Of a stretch of DNA of 64,000 nucleotides, positions 1 through 8,599 are shown piece after piece. The position numbers and the translations under genes are program-made. Source of the DNA: JBGQOG01 sp052113705. Lineage in GTDB: Bacteria > Pseudomonadota > Alphaproteobacteria > Rhodobacterales > Rhodobacteraceae. The notes under the pieces were generated by a model that was not told where the DNA came from, made no database searches, and saw only the letters and a program-made list of their open reading frames with translations. The DNA lies in NCBI RefSeq assembly GCF_052113705.1, contig NZ_JBGQOG010000003.1:1-64000 (forward strand), in the 5' to 3' direction. Position 1 is the first letter of the stretch; every line of letters begins with the position of its first letter.

Positions 1-600
1 AACACCGGGCATGGCCTCGACACGATCCTGAATGTCGAAAACCTCACCTCGGGCGATGGCAATGACCGGCTGATCGGAAATGCGCTGGCCAACACGCTGA
101 CCGCAGGCGCGGGCAATGATGTGCTGGATGGCGGCGCGGGGAATGACCTGCTGGAAGGTGGCCTCGGACATGATGGTCTGACCGGGGGCAGCGGCGATGA
201 CACGCTGCTGGGCGGCAGCGGCAACGATGCACTGAACGGCGGGCTGGGCAATGACCGCATCGATGGCGGCGACGGGATTGACCGGGCCTATTTCACCGGC
301 GCGGCGGCGGTCAGCGTCAATCTGGGCCTGACCTCGGCGCAAAACACCGGGCATGGCCTCGACACGATCCTGAATGTCGAAAACCTCACCTCGGGCGATG
401 GCAATGACCGGCTGATCGGGAATGCGCTGGCCAACACGCTGACCGCAGGCGCGGGCAATGACACCCTGAACGGCGGCGCAGGGAATGACCTGCTGGAGGG
501 CGGGACAGGCAATGACGCCCTCACCGGCGCGACGGGCAATGACACGCTGCTCGGCGGCAGCGGCAATGACGCGCTGAACGGCGGGCTGGGCAATGACCGG
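1..600 (+). repeat. 342-bp (114-codon) in-frame tandem duplication in the RTX gene
   Basis: Bases 1-120 and 343-462 are identical except for two positions (A/G at 88/430 and T/C at 120/462). The following RTX block (121-342 against 463 to about 600) is the same module in diverged form. The period of 342 bp keeps the frame. The linker copies are far more alike than the calcium-binding blocks beside them, which suggests recent duplication or gene conversion of the linker. Confidence 0.85.
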
Positions 601-933
601 ATGACCGGCGGAGCGGGCAGTGACAGCTTCGTCTTCAACACGGCGCTCGGCGCCGGAAACAGTGATGTGATCGTCGATTTCAGTGTCACAGATGACAGCA
701 TCCGCCTCGATGACGCTGTTTTTCAGGGTCTTGCACTCGGGCGGTTGGCCAGTCCGGCATTTGCAGCCAATCTGACCGGCTTCGCCGAGGATGCTTCGGA
801 CCGGATCATCTATGAGACCGACACCGGCAGGTTGTATTTTGACGCCGACGGATCCGGGGCGGCGGCCCGGGTGCAGTTTGCCACCATGACGGCCGGTCTA
901 GCCCTGACAACCGCGGATTTCTTTGTGTTTTAG
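1..933 (+). CDS. RTX (hemolysin-type calcium-binding repeat) protein, 3' part
   Basis: Frame 1 is open from the first base to the TAG at 931-933, so the gene starts left of the window and 310 residues are visible. Glycine/aspartate nonapeptides of the GGxGxDxLx type (for example GGAGNDLLEG and GGSGNDALNG) fill two blocks, residues about 36-85 and 150-205. Each block is preceded by a non-repeat linker with GHGLDTILNVENL. These repeats fold as a calcium-binding parallel beta-roll. The last 100 residues (DSFVFNTALG, IVDFSV, then a hydrophobic FFVF end) resemble the C-terminal secretion domain of serralysin-like type I substrates. The protein is probably exported by a type I ABC exporter, but none is visible here. 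The N-terminal effector or adhesin domain is outside the window, so its activity is unknown. Confidence 0.9.
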   Translation, partial: NTGHGLDTILNVENLTSGDGNDRLIGNALANTLTAGAGNDVLDGGAGNDLLEGGLGHDGLTGGSGDDTLLGGSGNDALNGGLGNDRIDGGDGIDRAYFTGAAAVSVNLGLTSAQNTGHGLDTILNVENLTSGDGNDRLIGNALANTLTAGAGNDTLNGGAGNDLLEGGTGNDALTGATGNDTLLGGSGNDALNGGLGNDRMTGGAGSDSFVFNTALGAGNSDVIVDFSVTDDSIRLDDAVFQGLALGRLASPAFAANLTGFAEDASDRIIYETDTGRLYFDADGSGAAARVQFATMTAGLALTTADFFVF

Positions 934-1149
934 GCCCGCTCCGTCAGTCGCGCATCCGGCAGCGGCGCCCGGGCCCCGATAGCCGCCAGTCCGGCGGCAC
1001 AGCCTTCAGCGGCCGTCTGCCGTCGCACCCCCAGGGGGGCCGTTCTCACGCAGCGCCGGACCCATTCTGCGGGTGGGCCCACGAGAGTATGGTGGCGATC
1101 TTTGGGCACTCAGGCATCCGGATGTTGCCTCTCGTGGCGCCAAGAAAGG

Positions 1150-1218
1150 CGCCCCGGGCAATGGGGATGGCCCGGGGCGTGGAGGAAGCGGCAGAGGCGC
1201 AGGGGAGCGCCTCTGCCG
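1150..1218 (-). terminator. Two successive hairpins after the AfuC-like gene
   Basis: Reading leftwards from the TAG stop at 1222-1224, there is first a perfect 12-bp stem (1189-1200 with 1207-1218, six-base loop). A perfect 10-bp stem follows (1150-1159 with 1170-1179, ten-base loop). Neither has a long U tract, only pyrimidine-rich CTTCCTCC and CCTTTCTT, so this may be a weak terminator or an mRNA 3'-end stabiliser. The rest of 934-1221 holds no gene. Confidence 0.55.
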
Positions 1219-1221
1219 ATC

Positions 1222-2298
1222 CTACGTTGCCGGAACCAGCGCACAACCGCTGGCCTTGAGAGCAACGTGGATCTCGTGTCCCGGCGCGAGCGGGGCACGG
1301 CCCGCCGCTTCGGTCATGAACAAAACCCCGTGGTCGGAGGCCAGTTCATATTCCAGATGGTCCCCCAGATAGGCGGCACTGGCGATGGTGCCAAAGGCGC
1401 GCCCCGCGGCCGCCGGGGAAATCTCGATCGCATTCGGGCGAATGGCCATCAGCGCGGCACCGGGGGCAAACCCGCGGGCGGGCAGATGATGGGTGAGGCC
1501 CATCACCCGCACCTCGGCCATGCCATCGGTGACGCGCAGCACGTCACAGGGCACCACATTCGCTTCGCCGATGAAATCGGCGATAAAGGCGGAATTGGGC
1601 GCGTCATAGAGCCCCTCGGGGGTGTCCGCCTGCGCGATCCGGCCCGCCTGCATCACCACGATCTTGTCCGAGACGGCCAGCGCCTCGTCCTGATCATGGG
1701 TGACATAGACGGCGGTAAAGCCCAGCCGTTGCTGCAATTCGCGGATCTCGGTCCGCACGCGGCGGCGCAGACGCGCGTCGAGATTGGAGAGCGGCTCATC
1801 AAGCAGCAGCACCTCTGGTTCCAGCACCAGCGCCCGTGCCACCGCCACCCGCTGCTGTTGCCCGCCCGAGAGTTCCGCCGGGAGCCTGTCGCCAAAACCG
1901 GCGAGGCCCACCAGCTCAAGGCCCGCCCGCGCGGCATCGCGTGCCTCGGCGCGGCGCAAACCGCTCGCCTCCAGCCCATAGCCGACATTGTCGAGCACGG
2001 TCATATGCGGAAACAGCGCATAGGATTGAAACACCATCGACACCGCGCGGGCATTGGCGGGCAGCGCCGTCACATCGCGACCACCGATCAGGATCTGGCC
2101 CGCGCTGGGCGTTTCCAGCCCCGCCAGCATCCGCAAGGTCGTGGTTTTGCCACAGCCCGAGGGGCCCAGCAGCGTCACCAATGTGCCGGGATCAATCCGC
2201 AGGTTCAGATCCGGGATCGCCAGAAACTCGCCGAACTTCTTCTGGATGCCCCGGAATTCCACCGCGCCGTGCTCTGCCATTTTTTGCTGTTGGTTCAT
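1222..2298 (-). CDS. ABC transporter ATP-binding protein, AfuC/FbpC-like
   Basis: This 358-residue ATPase energises the permease encoded just upstream. Walker A (GPSGCGKTTT, about 46-55), the Q loop (FQSYALFPH), the ABC signature LSGGQQQR and Walker B (LLLDEPLSNLD) are all intact. A switch histidine (VTHDQDEA) and a C-terminal TOBE-like domain from about 280 follow. The ATG at 2298 overlaps the permease stop by four bases (ATGA) and is preceded by GGGAGA, so the two are translationally coupled. Length and order (binding protein, double permease, ATPase) match AfuABC, a family known to import Fe(3+) or sugar phosphates. The phosphatase genes nearby favour a phosphorylated organic substrate. 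Confidence 0.88.
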   Translation of the reverse strand: MNQQQKMAEHGAVEFRGIQKKFGEFLAIPDLNLRIDPGTLVTLLGPSGCGKTTTLRMLAGLETPSAGQILIGGRDVTALPANARAVSMVFQSYALFPHMTVLDNVGYGLEASGLRRAEARDAARAGLELVGLAGFGDRLPAELSGGQQQRVAVARALVLEPEVLLLDEPLSNLDARLRRRVRTEIRELQQRLGFTAVYVTHDQDEALAVSDKIVVMQAGRIAQADTPEGLYDAPNSAFIADFIGEANVVPCDVLRVTDGMAEVRVMGLTHHLPARGFAPGAALMAIRPNAIEISPAAAGRAFGTIASAAYLGDHLEYELASDHGVLFMTEAAGRAPLAPGHEIHVALKASGCALVPAT

Positions 2299-4505
2299 GC
2301 CTGCTCTCCCTTCAGACCGGCGCGAGCGGGGGCGCCAGCCACCCGGTTCTCGCGCCGCAATTTCCGTTCGCCCACCAAAAGCTGGAAGCCACCGATCACC
2401 GAAACCATCACCACGATCAGCACCGAAGAATAGGCGATGGCGATGCCATATTCCCCATTCTCGACCAGCCCGACGATATAGGCGGTGGCCATGTTGTATT
2501 TCGCGCTGACCAGAAAGATCACGGCTGAGATCGAGGTGATCGCCCGCACGAAGGAATAGATCAGCGCCGCCGAGATCGCCGGTTTCAGGAGCGGCAGGAT
2601 GACCCGGCGTATGGTCCGCAGGCTCGACGCGCCGAGGGTTTGCGAGGCTTCATCGAGGCTTTTGTCCAGCTGGCTCATTGCCGCGATGCCGCCGCGCACG
2701 CCCACAGGCATGTTGCGGAACACGAAACAGGCGATCAGGATCACGGCGGTGCCCGTCATCTCGAGCGGGGGCAGGTTGAAGGCCATGATATAGCTGATGC
2801 CGATCACCGTGCCCGGAATGGCAAAGCTGAGCATCAGCGCGAATTCAAAGGCATTCCGCCCGGCAAATTTCTGCCGCACGATCAGATAGGCGGTCAAGAG
2901 GCCGACGGCGGCGGTCAGCGGGGCGGCGATCAGCGCGATGCTCATCGTCGTCCAAAAACTGTTCCAGGCGACACCGGTCCAGGCCAGCCCCCCGTCGCGC
3001 AGCACGACCGAAAACGCCCGCGCATAGTGATCCAGCGTCAGCGTATTGTCGAGGCCCCAGACCTTGACGAAACCGCCAAAAAGAATGGTGCCGTAGAGCA
3101 CGATGGTGAAGAGGCCCCAGGGAATGACAATCGCCATGACCCCCACCGCCATCGGTTTTGGCAGCGGCACATGCTGGCCGGAATCGCCCTTGCCGCTGAC
3201 GGTGGCAAAGTTGCGCTTGCCGAGCCAGGTGCGCTGCACCAAAAACGCGCTGAGGGTGAAGGTCAGCAGAATGATCGCCAGCACCGCCGCCCGCGACGGA
3301 TCGGTTTGCGCGCCCACGACGGCAAAGAAAATCTCGGTGGAGAGCACGCCATGGCTGCCCCCCAGCACCAGCGGATTGCCGAAATCCGCCATGCTCTCGA
3401 TAAAGCCGATCAGAAAGGCATTGGCGAGGCCGGGGGCCATCAGCGGCAGCGACACCCGCCGATAGGTGCGCCAGCGCCCGGCACGCAGGGTCTGCGAGGC
3501 CTCCTCCAGCGAGGGGCTGACGCCTTCGACCACACCGATCAGCACCAGAAAGGCGATGGGGGTGAAGGAGAGCACCTGCGCGATCCAGATCCCGGTCATG
3601 CCATAGAGCCAGCGGCCCAGCTCAATGCCGAACCAGTCCGACAGCCAATGGGTGATGACACCTGAGCGCCCCAGCAGCAGCGTCAGCGACAGGCCGATGA
3701 CGAAGGGCGGGGTGATGATCGGCAGCACCGTCAGCATCCGCAAGAGGCCCTTAGCCGGAAAGCGGGTGCGGGTGGCGGCCAGCGCAAAGGCCAGACCCAC
3801 GAGGGTTGAGCCGCCCGCCGACAGGATCGCCAGCAAAAGCGTGCGCCAGGCCACACCACACCGGCCCGCGCCGCTGAGGCAGTTCAGGCTCCAGATCCCC
3901 GGATCGGTCAGGTTGCGGAGGAAACCGGTGGTCGAAAGATTGCCGTCCATGTCACGCAGGGCACCGGCAAACATGCTCAGGATCGGGTAGAAGACAAAGA
4001 CCGAGACCAGACAGACCAGCAGCGCAATGGCTGAGATCGCAAAAGCATCGCCCTTGAGCGCGCCGCGCTCGGCCAGACCAAAGCTCGCGATCAGCACGAA
4101 ACTGAGCGCCAGGGTGACCGCCCCTGCCCCGAGGGCCGGTTGCAGCGCCGGGCCAAAGATAAAGGCCTGCGCCACCAACACCCCCAGCCCCAAGGCGCCG
4201 AGCCATGCCAACAAACTGCCGCGCCCTGCGCCGGGGGCCATCCGGAGCCGCACCACCCCCACCGCCGCCAGCAGCGCCGGCAGAACAAGCAGCCACGGAT
4301 GGCCGCCAAAGCTCTGCACCAGCCCCGGTGCCGCGCTGTCGCCCAGATGCTGTGGCCAATCAAAGCGGAAAAACCCGCCCTCGACACGGTACCACGGCAC
4401 CAGAAGCAGCGCCGCCAGCGCCAGCATCAGCACCACATCCAGCCGCCGCCGCACCGCGACAGGCGCCGCCGGTTGCCCGGCAGGCAGATCCCTGAGATCT
4501 CTCAT
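2295..4505 (-). CDS. Fused double-domain ABC permease, AfuB/FbpB-like
   Basis: This 736-residue inner-membrane protein joins two permease domains of the binding-protein-dependent family. Each half has its own cytoplasmic EAA loop: EASQTLRAGRWRTYRRV at about 335 and EASQTLGASSLRTIRRV at about 630. Each contacts one ATPase subunit. An additional hydrophobic N-terminal stretch (residues about 25-150) precedes the first domain. AAGGAAG precedes the ATG at 4505. It lies 56 bp downstream of the binding-protein gene, and the gap holds a strong hairpin. Fused permeases of about 690-740 residues are typical of the AfuB/Fe(3+) group, as opposed to the separate-subunit importers. Confidence 0.88.
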   Translation of the reverse strand: MRDLRDLPAGQPAAPVAVRRRLDVVLMLALAALLLVPWYRVEGGFFRFDWPQHLGDSAAPGLVQSFGGHPWLLVLPALLAAVGVVRLRMAPGAGRGSLLAWLGALGLGVLVAQAFIFGPALQPALGAGAVTLALSFVLIASFGLAERGALKGDAFAISAIALLVCLVSVFVFYPILSMFAGALRDMDGNLSTTGFLRNLTDPGIWSLNCLSGAGRCGVAWRTLLLAILSAGGSTLVGLAFALAATRTRFPAKGLLRMLTVLPIITPPFVIGLSLTLLLGRSGVITHWLSDWFGIELGRWLYGMTGIWIAQVLSFTPIAFLVLIGVVEGVSPSLEEASQTLRAGRWRTYRRVSLPLMAPGLANAFLIGFIESMADFGNPLVLGGSHGVLSTEIFFAVVGAQTDPSRAAVLAIILLTFTLSAFLVQRTWLGKRNFATVSGKGDSGQHVPLPKPMAVGVMAIVIPWGLFTIVLYGTILFGGFVKVWGLDNTLTLDHYARAFSVVLRDGGLAWTGVAWNSFWTTMSIALIAAPLTAAVGLLTAYLIVRQKFAGRNAFEFALMLSFAIPGTVIGISYIMAFNLPPLEMTGTAVILIACFVFRNMPVGVRGGIAAMSQLDKSLDEASQTLGASSLRTIRRVILPLLKPAISAALIYSFVRAITSISAVIFLVSAKYNMATAYIVGLVENGEYGIAIAYSSVLIVVMVSVIGGFQLLVGERKLRRENRVAGAPARAGLKGEQA

Positions 4506-4527
4506 CTTGTCTTCCTTCGCATGAGGC

Positions 4528-4551
4528 GGGGACGGCAGCGACCGCCGCCCC
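4528..4551 (-). other. Intercistronic hairpin after the AfuA-like gene
   Basis: GGGGACGGC (4528-4536) pairs with GCCGCCCC (4544-4551), leaving one bulged A. The same stem sequences recur after a second binding-protein gene at 13975-13997. It lies between the binding-protein and permease genes and has no U tract. Such hairpins commonly protect the upstream mRNA and raise binding-protein yield. Confidence 0.6.
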
Positions 4552-4561
4552 CTTCGGGCGC

Positions 4562-5578
4562 TTAATTGGCGATGGCGCCGATCTCTGCGTTCCAGCGATC
4601 CAAGAGTTCTTTGCGGCGCTCCGGCGCACCATAGGCGGCAAAGTCATAGTCGATCAGATTGATCTGCGCGAAATCCGGCACCTCATCGGCCACTGCCGCG
4701 CCGGGATTTGAGGGAAGCTGGAAGGAATTCGCCTCCTTCATCAGCGATTGCGCTTCGGCGCTCAGTGCCCAATCGTACCAGGCCTTGGCCTCATCGACAT
4801 GGCGCGCGCCCTCCACGATCGACATCGAGCCGATTTCATAGCCCGTGCCTTCGCAGGGTGCGACGGCCTTGATCGGAAAGCCCTCAACCGTCTGCGCAAT
4901 CGCATCATGCATGAAGACGATGCCCAGCCCGGTTTCGCCCCGCGCCGCCGCCTTCACCGGCGCCGAGCCGGATTTGGTGTATTGCGAGACGTTGTCGTTG
5001 AGCTTTTTGAGATAGTCGAAAGCCTCATCCTCGCCCATCAGCTGCACGAGCGAGGCAAGGGCGGTGTAGGCGGTGCCAGACGAAGCCGGATTGGCGATCT
5101 GCACCTCTCCCACCAGCGCGGGATTCAGGAGATCGGCCCAGCATTTCGGCTCGTCCAGACCCTTCTTCGCAAAAATGTCCGTGTTGTAGCCCCAACCGAG
5201 CACGCCGGAATAAACGCCCACCGTGCGGAAATCCGCGCTTTCGGCCTGTTTTTGAGACCAGCTGCGCTGCTCTGTCAGCAAGGGCGACTTATACTCCATC
5301 GTCAGCTTTTCGGCAGCGGCCTGCAAATGCGGATCGCCCGAGCCCGCCCACCAGATATCGGTCTTGGGGTTCGACGATTCCGCGCGGATCTTGGCATAGG
5401 CCTCACCCGAGGACAGCCGCACCATGTTCACTTCGGTGCCGGTCTTGGCCTCATAGACCTCGACCATTTTTTCGCAGATCACGACATCGGCCGAACAAAT
5501 CAGGTCAAGCTGTGCCGCCTGAGCCATGGAAACGCCTGCAACGCCGATCAAACCGGCGGTGATTATAGTGGTTTTCAT
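4562..5578 (-). CDS. Periplasmic binding protein, AfuA-like (Fe3+/sugar-phosphate family)
   Basis: This 338-residue periplasmic solute receptor feeds the permease and ATPase that follow. A signal peptide (MKTTIITAGLIGVAGVSMAQA, cut near AQA-AQ) leads into a type 2 periplasmic-binding fold. Family features include ICSADVVICEKMVEVYEAKTG, the TDIWWAGSGDP segment and an extended C terminus. I chose the ATG at 5578 over an upstream in-frame start at 5620, because GGGAGG sits just before it and the signal peptide starts there. Asp/Trp/Gly-rich TDIWWAGSG resembles AfuA more than tyrosine-rich Fe(3+) receptors. The ligand cannot be read from sequence alone. Confidence 0.85.
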   Translation of the reverse strand: MKTTIITAGLIGVAGVSMAQAAQLDLICSADVVICEKMVEVYEAKTGTEVNMVRLSSGEAYAKIRAESSNPKTDIWWAGSGDPHLQAAAEKLTMEYKSPLLTEQRSWSQKQAESADFRTVGVYSGVLGWGYNTDIFAKKGLDEPKCWADLLNPALVGEVQIANPASSGTAYTALASLVQLMGEDEAFDYLKKLNDNVSQYTKSGSAPVKAAARGETGLGIVFMHDAIAQTVEGFPIKAVAPCEGTGYEIGSMSIVEGARHVDEAKAWYDWALSAEAQSLMKEANSFQLPSNPGAAVADEVPDFAQINLIDYDFAAYGAPERRKELLDRWNAEIGAIAN

Positions 5579-5614
5579 CGAGTCCTCCCTCTTCCTTTCT
5601 TCATAGTTCACACT

Positions 5615-5630
5615 TTGCACAGCATTGCAA
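5615..5630. promoter_or_regulatory. LacI-type operator, site 1 (TTGCACAGCATTGCAA)
   Basis: An inverted repeat TTGCA-N6-TGCAA lies 37 bp upstream of the AfuA-like start. Its first 15 bases are identical to sites at 7424-7438 (opposite strand) and 19417-19431. The local LacI-family protein encoded at 7574-8599 is the obvious candidate ligand. Confidence 0.75.
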
Positions 5631-5640
5631 CAATCTTGAT

Positions 5641-5675
5641 GAAAGGAAAACCGAGGCCCGCAAAGCGCGCCTCGG
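5641..5675 (-). terminator. Rho-independent terminator of the Na/Pi-family gene
   Basis: Reading leftwards, a stem GCCTCGG/CCGAGGC style (5669-5675 with 5651-5657, eleven-base loop) is followed by TTTTCCTTTC (5650-5641). It lies 29 bp past the stop of the gene ending at 5704 and isolates it from the AfuA-like promoter. Confidence 0.7.
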
Positions 5676-5703
5676 CGCAGCCCTCGGGCAAGGTCAGAAA
5701 CGA

Positions 5704-7392
5704 TCAGTGCGCGGGGTCTTTTTCCAGCCGCTCGCCCTCACGGAGCTTTTTTGGCGGGCTGCGCAGACGGCTTTTGCGCAGCGCCCCAATCTCCTCGAGC
5801 ACCGGATAGGCGGCTGTTGCCAGATGCGAATTGATCCGCCGCAGGTCACGCAGAATGTCGAGGTGGAGGCTGGATGTGTCCATCGTCTCGGGCAGACGTG
5901 CATCGATTCGCGCCATATGGCGGGCACTCGACACCTCCTCCACCTCACGCACCGAGACCTTCGCGGTGATCAACTGACGCGCCAATTCGACATCGCGGGT
6001 CAGAAACACCGATTGCGCCAGCCGCAGATTGCTCAGGGTGATCTCGTAAAACTCCGTCAGCTCGGCCATCCCCTGGGCCGAGAAGCGCACCCGCCGCGCC
6101 ATGCGCTTTTCGGCAATTTCCGACAGATAATGGTCGATGATATCGCCGATATGCTCAATGTTCAGCGCGTAAGACATCACCTCATTGCAGCGCCGCGCCT
6201 CGCTTTCGTCCAGCGGCATGCCGCGCAGACGCGCCAGATAGAATTTGACCGCCCGCAGTTTCGCATCCACCGAATCGTCGAGCTGCGCGATGGTCCGCTT
6301 GCCCTCGGGCAGGTCGCGCCGCATCGCCTCCAGATTGCTTTCCAGCATTTCCCCGACCTGATCGCCCATGCGCAGAACCTCACGCGCGGCCCCCGCCAGC
6401 GCCAGTGACGGCGTCGCGAGGCTGGATTCGTCGAGATAGGACACCTCTGCCTCGGCATCGGCCACCTCGGGCAGCAACCGCTCCATCAGCCGCGCAAGCG
6501 GCCCGGTCAGCGGCAGGAACACGACCAAAAGCGCCAGGTTGAACGCCAGATGCGTGATCAGCGCCAGCGATTCACCGGGAACAAGATTTTGCAAAAGCGG
6601 CGCCAGCGGATGCGCGAAAAGCGAGAGCAAAAGCCCGCCGCAAAGCCGCACCATCAGGTTGGCGAGCGTCAGCCGCGTCGCCGCCACCCCCTCGCGCAGC
6701 GTGCCGAGCCAGGGCGGCACCGCGCCGCCGATGTTGGCACCGGCCACGAAGATCAGCACGAGGAACGGCGGCACCGCGCCCGCCTGCGCCAAAAACGCCA
6801 CCAAAAGCACCGCAGCCAGGCTGGACGTGGCCGCCACCGCCAGCCCTGCCGCGAACAGCAGCGCAAAAACCGGCGCAGCACCCAGCCCATCCAGAATGCG
6901 CGCCATCAACTCGGAACCGTGCAAAGGCGCCGTCACCTCGCCCATCAGCCGCAGCGCCAGCAGCATCAGCCCCAGCCCCAGCACCGCCTTGCCGAGACCC
7001 CGCGCCGAAGCTTGCCGCGCCCGGATCGAGAGCACGACGCCCACCAGCACAAAGACGGATGCCAGCCAATGCAGATCGAGCGACAACACCACCGCCGCCA
7101 ATGCGGTGCCGACATTCGCCCCCAGCATTACCGCCTGCGCCCTGCCGCCACCGATCAACCCGCGCCCGGCAAAAGAGGCCGTGATCACCGCCGTTGCCGT
7201 GCTCGACTGCAGGCTGAGCGTCACCAGAAATCCCGACAGAACGGCGCGCAGCCGGGTGCGCGTGCCCGTGGCAATCCCCTGACGCAGCGCCGCGCCAAAG
7301 CCCGACAGCACCCCGGCCTTGATCAGCCGCAGCCCCCAGATCAAAAGCGCCCCCGCCCCCAGCAGGTCAATCAGTCGTATCGTGGATTCCAT
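5704..7392 (-). CDS. Na/Pi cotransporter family protein with PhoU-like C-terminal domain
   Basis: This 562-residue inner-membrane protein has two related hydrophobic halves. Each carries the glutamine/serine/threonine signature of NptA/PitA-unrelated Na/Pi carriers (SLQSSTATAVITASF near 60 and the second repeat AATSSLAAVLL near 200). A soluble PhoU-like helical domain runs from about 330 to 545. YjbB-like members of this architecture are known to move phosphate outward in E. coli. With four phosphatase genes nearby, I infer a role in shedding or balancing Pi. ATG 7392 is used. A GGAGG lies 13 bases upstream of it, rather far, and a TTG at 7428 is the alternative. An operator of the TTGCA type sits directly upstream. 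Confidence 0.85.
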   Translation of the reverse strand: MESTIRLIDLLGAGALLIWGLRLIKAGVLSGFGAALRQGIATGTRTRLRAVLSGFLVTLSLQSSTATAVITASFAGRGLIGGGRAQAVMLGANVGTALAAVVLSLDLHWLASVFVLVGVVLSIRARQASARGLGKAVLGLGLMLLALRLMGEVTAPLHGSELMARILDGLGAAPVFALLFAAGLAVAATSSLAAVLLVAFLAQAGAVPPFLVLIFVAGANIGGAVPPWLGTLREGVAATRLTLANLMVRLCGGLLLSLFAHPLAPLLQNLVPGESLALITHLAFNLALLVVFLPLTGPLARLMERLLPEVADAEAEVSYLDESSLATPSLALAGAAREVLRMGDQVGEMLESNLEAMRRDLPEGKRTIAQLDDSVDAKLRAVKFYLARLRGMPLDESEARRCNEVMSYALNIEHIGDIIDHYLSEIAEKRMARRVRFSAQGMAELTEFYEITLSNLRLAQSVFLTRDVELARQLITAKVSVREVEEVSSARHMARIDARLPETMDTSSLHLDILRDLRRINSHLATAAYPVLEEIGALRKSRLRSPPKKLREGERLEKDPAH

Positions 7393-7422
7393 AGCGGGTG
7401 CTGAACCTCCGGTTGCCAGGCA

Positions 7423-7438
7423 GTGCAATGCTGTGCAA
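7423..7438. promoter_or_regulatory. LacI-type operator, site 2 (between divergent genes)
   Basis: On the minus strand this reads TTGCACAGCATTGCAC, the same 15-mer as sites 1 and 5. It lies 31 bp from the Na/Pi-family start and 135 bp upstream of the LacI start, so it could repress the carrier and autoregulate the repressor. Extra TTGCAC half-sites occur near 7507 and 7556. Confidence 0.75.
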
Positions 7439-7573
7439 TAACTTTACAGAACTGGTGCAACAACACAAGGCCGCTCAGAAAACAGCGCAGGAAGACGCGG
7501 CATTGATTGCACGAAGAAGTCAAACATTCTAAGGCTGAAAGCGCAATGCTGGGCCTTGCACAACGCAGGAAAC

Positions 7574-8599
7574 ATGGTGTCAAAAACTCCCGAGCCGCGA
7601 AACCGCAGTTTTGTCAGCGCGCAAAAGGTTGCCGAGCGCGCGGGTGTGTCACGTTCGGCGGTGTCGCGCGCCTTTACCGACGGGGCCAGCGTCTCGGATG
7701 AAACGCGGCTGAAGGTGATGAAGGCCGCCGAAGAGCTTGGCTATCACGTCAACCATCTGGCGCGCGGCCTGATCCGGGAACGCAGCAATATCGTCTCGCT
7801 CGTCGTCTCGGACATAGCCAACCCGTTTCAGTCGCGGCTGATTGAGGCGATCACCCGCACCTTGCAGGCGCATAACCGGGTGGCGATGGTGATCAACACG
7901 AATGGCGATGACGCGAGCGCGGCGCAGGCCCTGCGCCAAAGTCTGAATTACCGCGCCGATGCCACCGTGGTGCTGACCGGCACCCCGGCCTCTTCCCTGG
8001 TCGACACCTGCCTCGCGAATGGCCAGCACGTCATTCTCATCAACCGCGGAGAGACCCCGCGCGGCGCCGACCGGATCGCGGTCAGCAATGCCGCTGCCGC
8101 ACGCGAAGCGTTTTTGCTGCACCAGCGTGCGGGCGCCAAACGGCATGTCGTCGTCTCCAGCACCAACCGCACGCCCAGCCTCGTGGCGCGCGAGACGGCC
8201 TATGTCGAGGCTGCCGCCGACGCCGGTGCGCCGGTTGAAGTGGTCGCGGCGGGGCCCACCTCCTATGCTTCGGGTGCGGCGGCGGCGCGGCAGGTCTTTG
8301 CCCGCTCCACCAGCGCCGATGCGGCGTTTTGTGTTACCGACCTGCTGGCGCTGGGATTCATGGATGCCGCGCGGCTGGATTTCGGGCTGAGCATTCCGCA
8401 AGATGTGGGGGTGATCGGTTTTGACGACATTGATCAGGCGGCCTGGGAGTCCTATGGCCTGACCACCTTCCGGCAACCCATCAGCGAGATCGCCGCGCAT
8501 ATCACCGCCTTGCTGAACGGCGAGGCCAGCGGCGAGGCCGGGACCAGCATCACCTTTGACGCTCAGCCGGTCTGGCGCCGCTCGGTCAAGCCGCGCTGA
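7574..8599 (+). CDS. LacI/GalR-family transcriptional regulator
   Basis: This 341-residue protein has an N-terminal helix-turn-helix (VSAQKVAERAGVSRSAVSRAF, about 14-34) and hinge helix (HVNHLARGLIRERSN). A periplasmic-binding-like effector domain fills 60-335, with the family segments LVVSDIANPF and GVIGFDDID. ATG 7574 is preceded by AGGA at four bases, so an upstream TTG is unlikely. The gene is divergent from the Na/Pi gene and shares the operator at 7423-7438. Identical operators precede the AfuA-like gene and the second ABC operon, so this is the likely local regulator. The effector is presumably the imported compound or its dephosphorylated form. The 3' end overlaps the convergent phosphoesterase gene by 14 bp. 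Confidence 0.88.
   Translation: MVSKTPEPRNRSFVSAQKVAERAGVSRSAVSRAFTDGASVSDETRLKVMKAAEELGYHVNHLARGLIRERSNIVSLVVSDIANPFQSRLIEAITRTLQAHNRVAMVINTNGDDASAAQALRQSLNYRADATVVLTGTPASSLVDTCLANGQHVILINRGETPRGADRIAVSNAAAAREAFLLHQRAGAKRHVVVSSTNRTPSLVARETAYVEAAADAGAPVEVVAAGPTSYASGAAAARQVFARSTSADAAFCVTDLLALGFMDAARLDFGLSIPQDVGVIGFDDIDQAAWESYGLTTFRQPISEIAAHITALLNGEASGEAGTSITFDAQPVWRRSVKPR

Noticed and set aside
1..600. CRISPR-like or tandem-repeat array
   Set aside because: The repeats are in-frame coding nonapeptides of the RTX type with a 342-bp module period, not short repeats with unique spacers.
1222..5578. Annotation as a ferric iron (FbpABC) transporter
   Set aside because: The family includes iron, thiamine, phosphonate and sugar-phosphate importers. 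The lack of any iron gene or Fur-like site, and the surrounding phosphatases, make iron the weaker reading, though it is not excluded.
7507..7566. Second full operator upstream of the LacI gene
   Set aside because: TTGCAC half-sites occur at about 7507 and 7556 and GCAATGCT at 7543, but no pair has the six-base spacing of the other sites.
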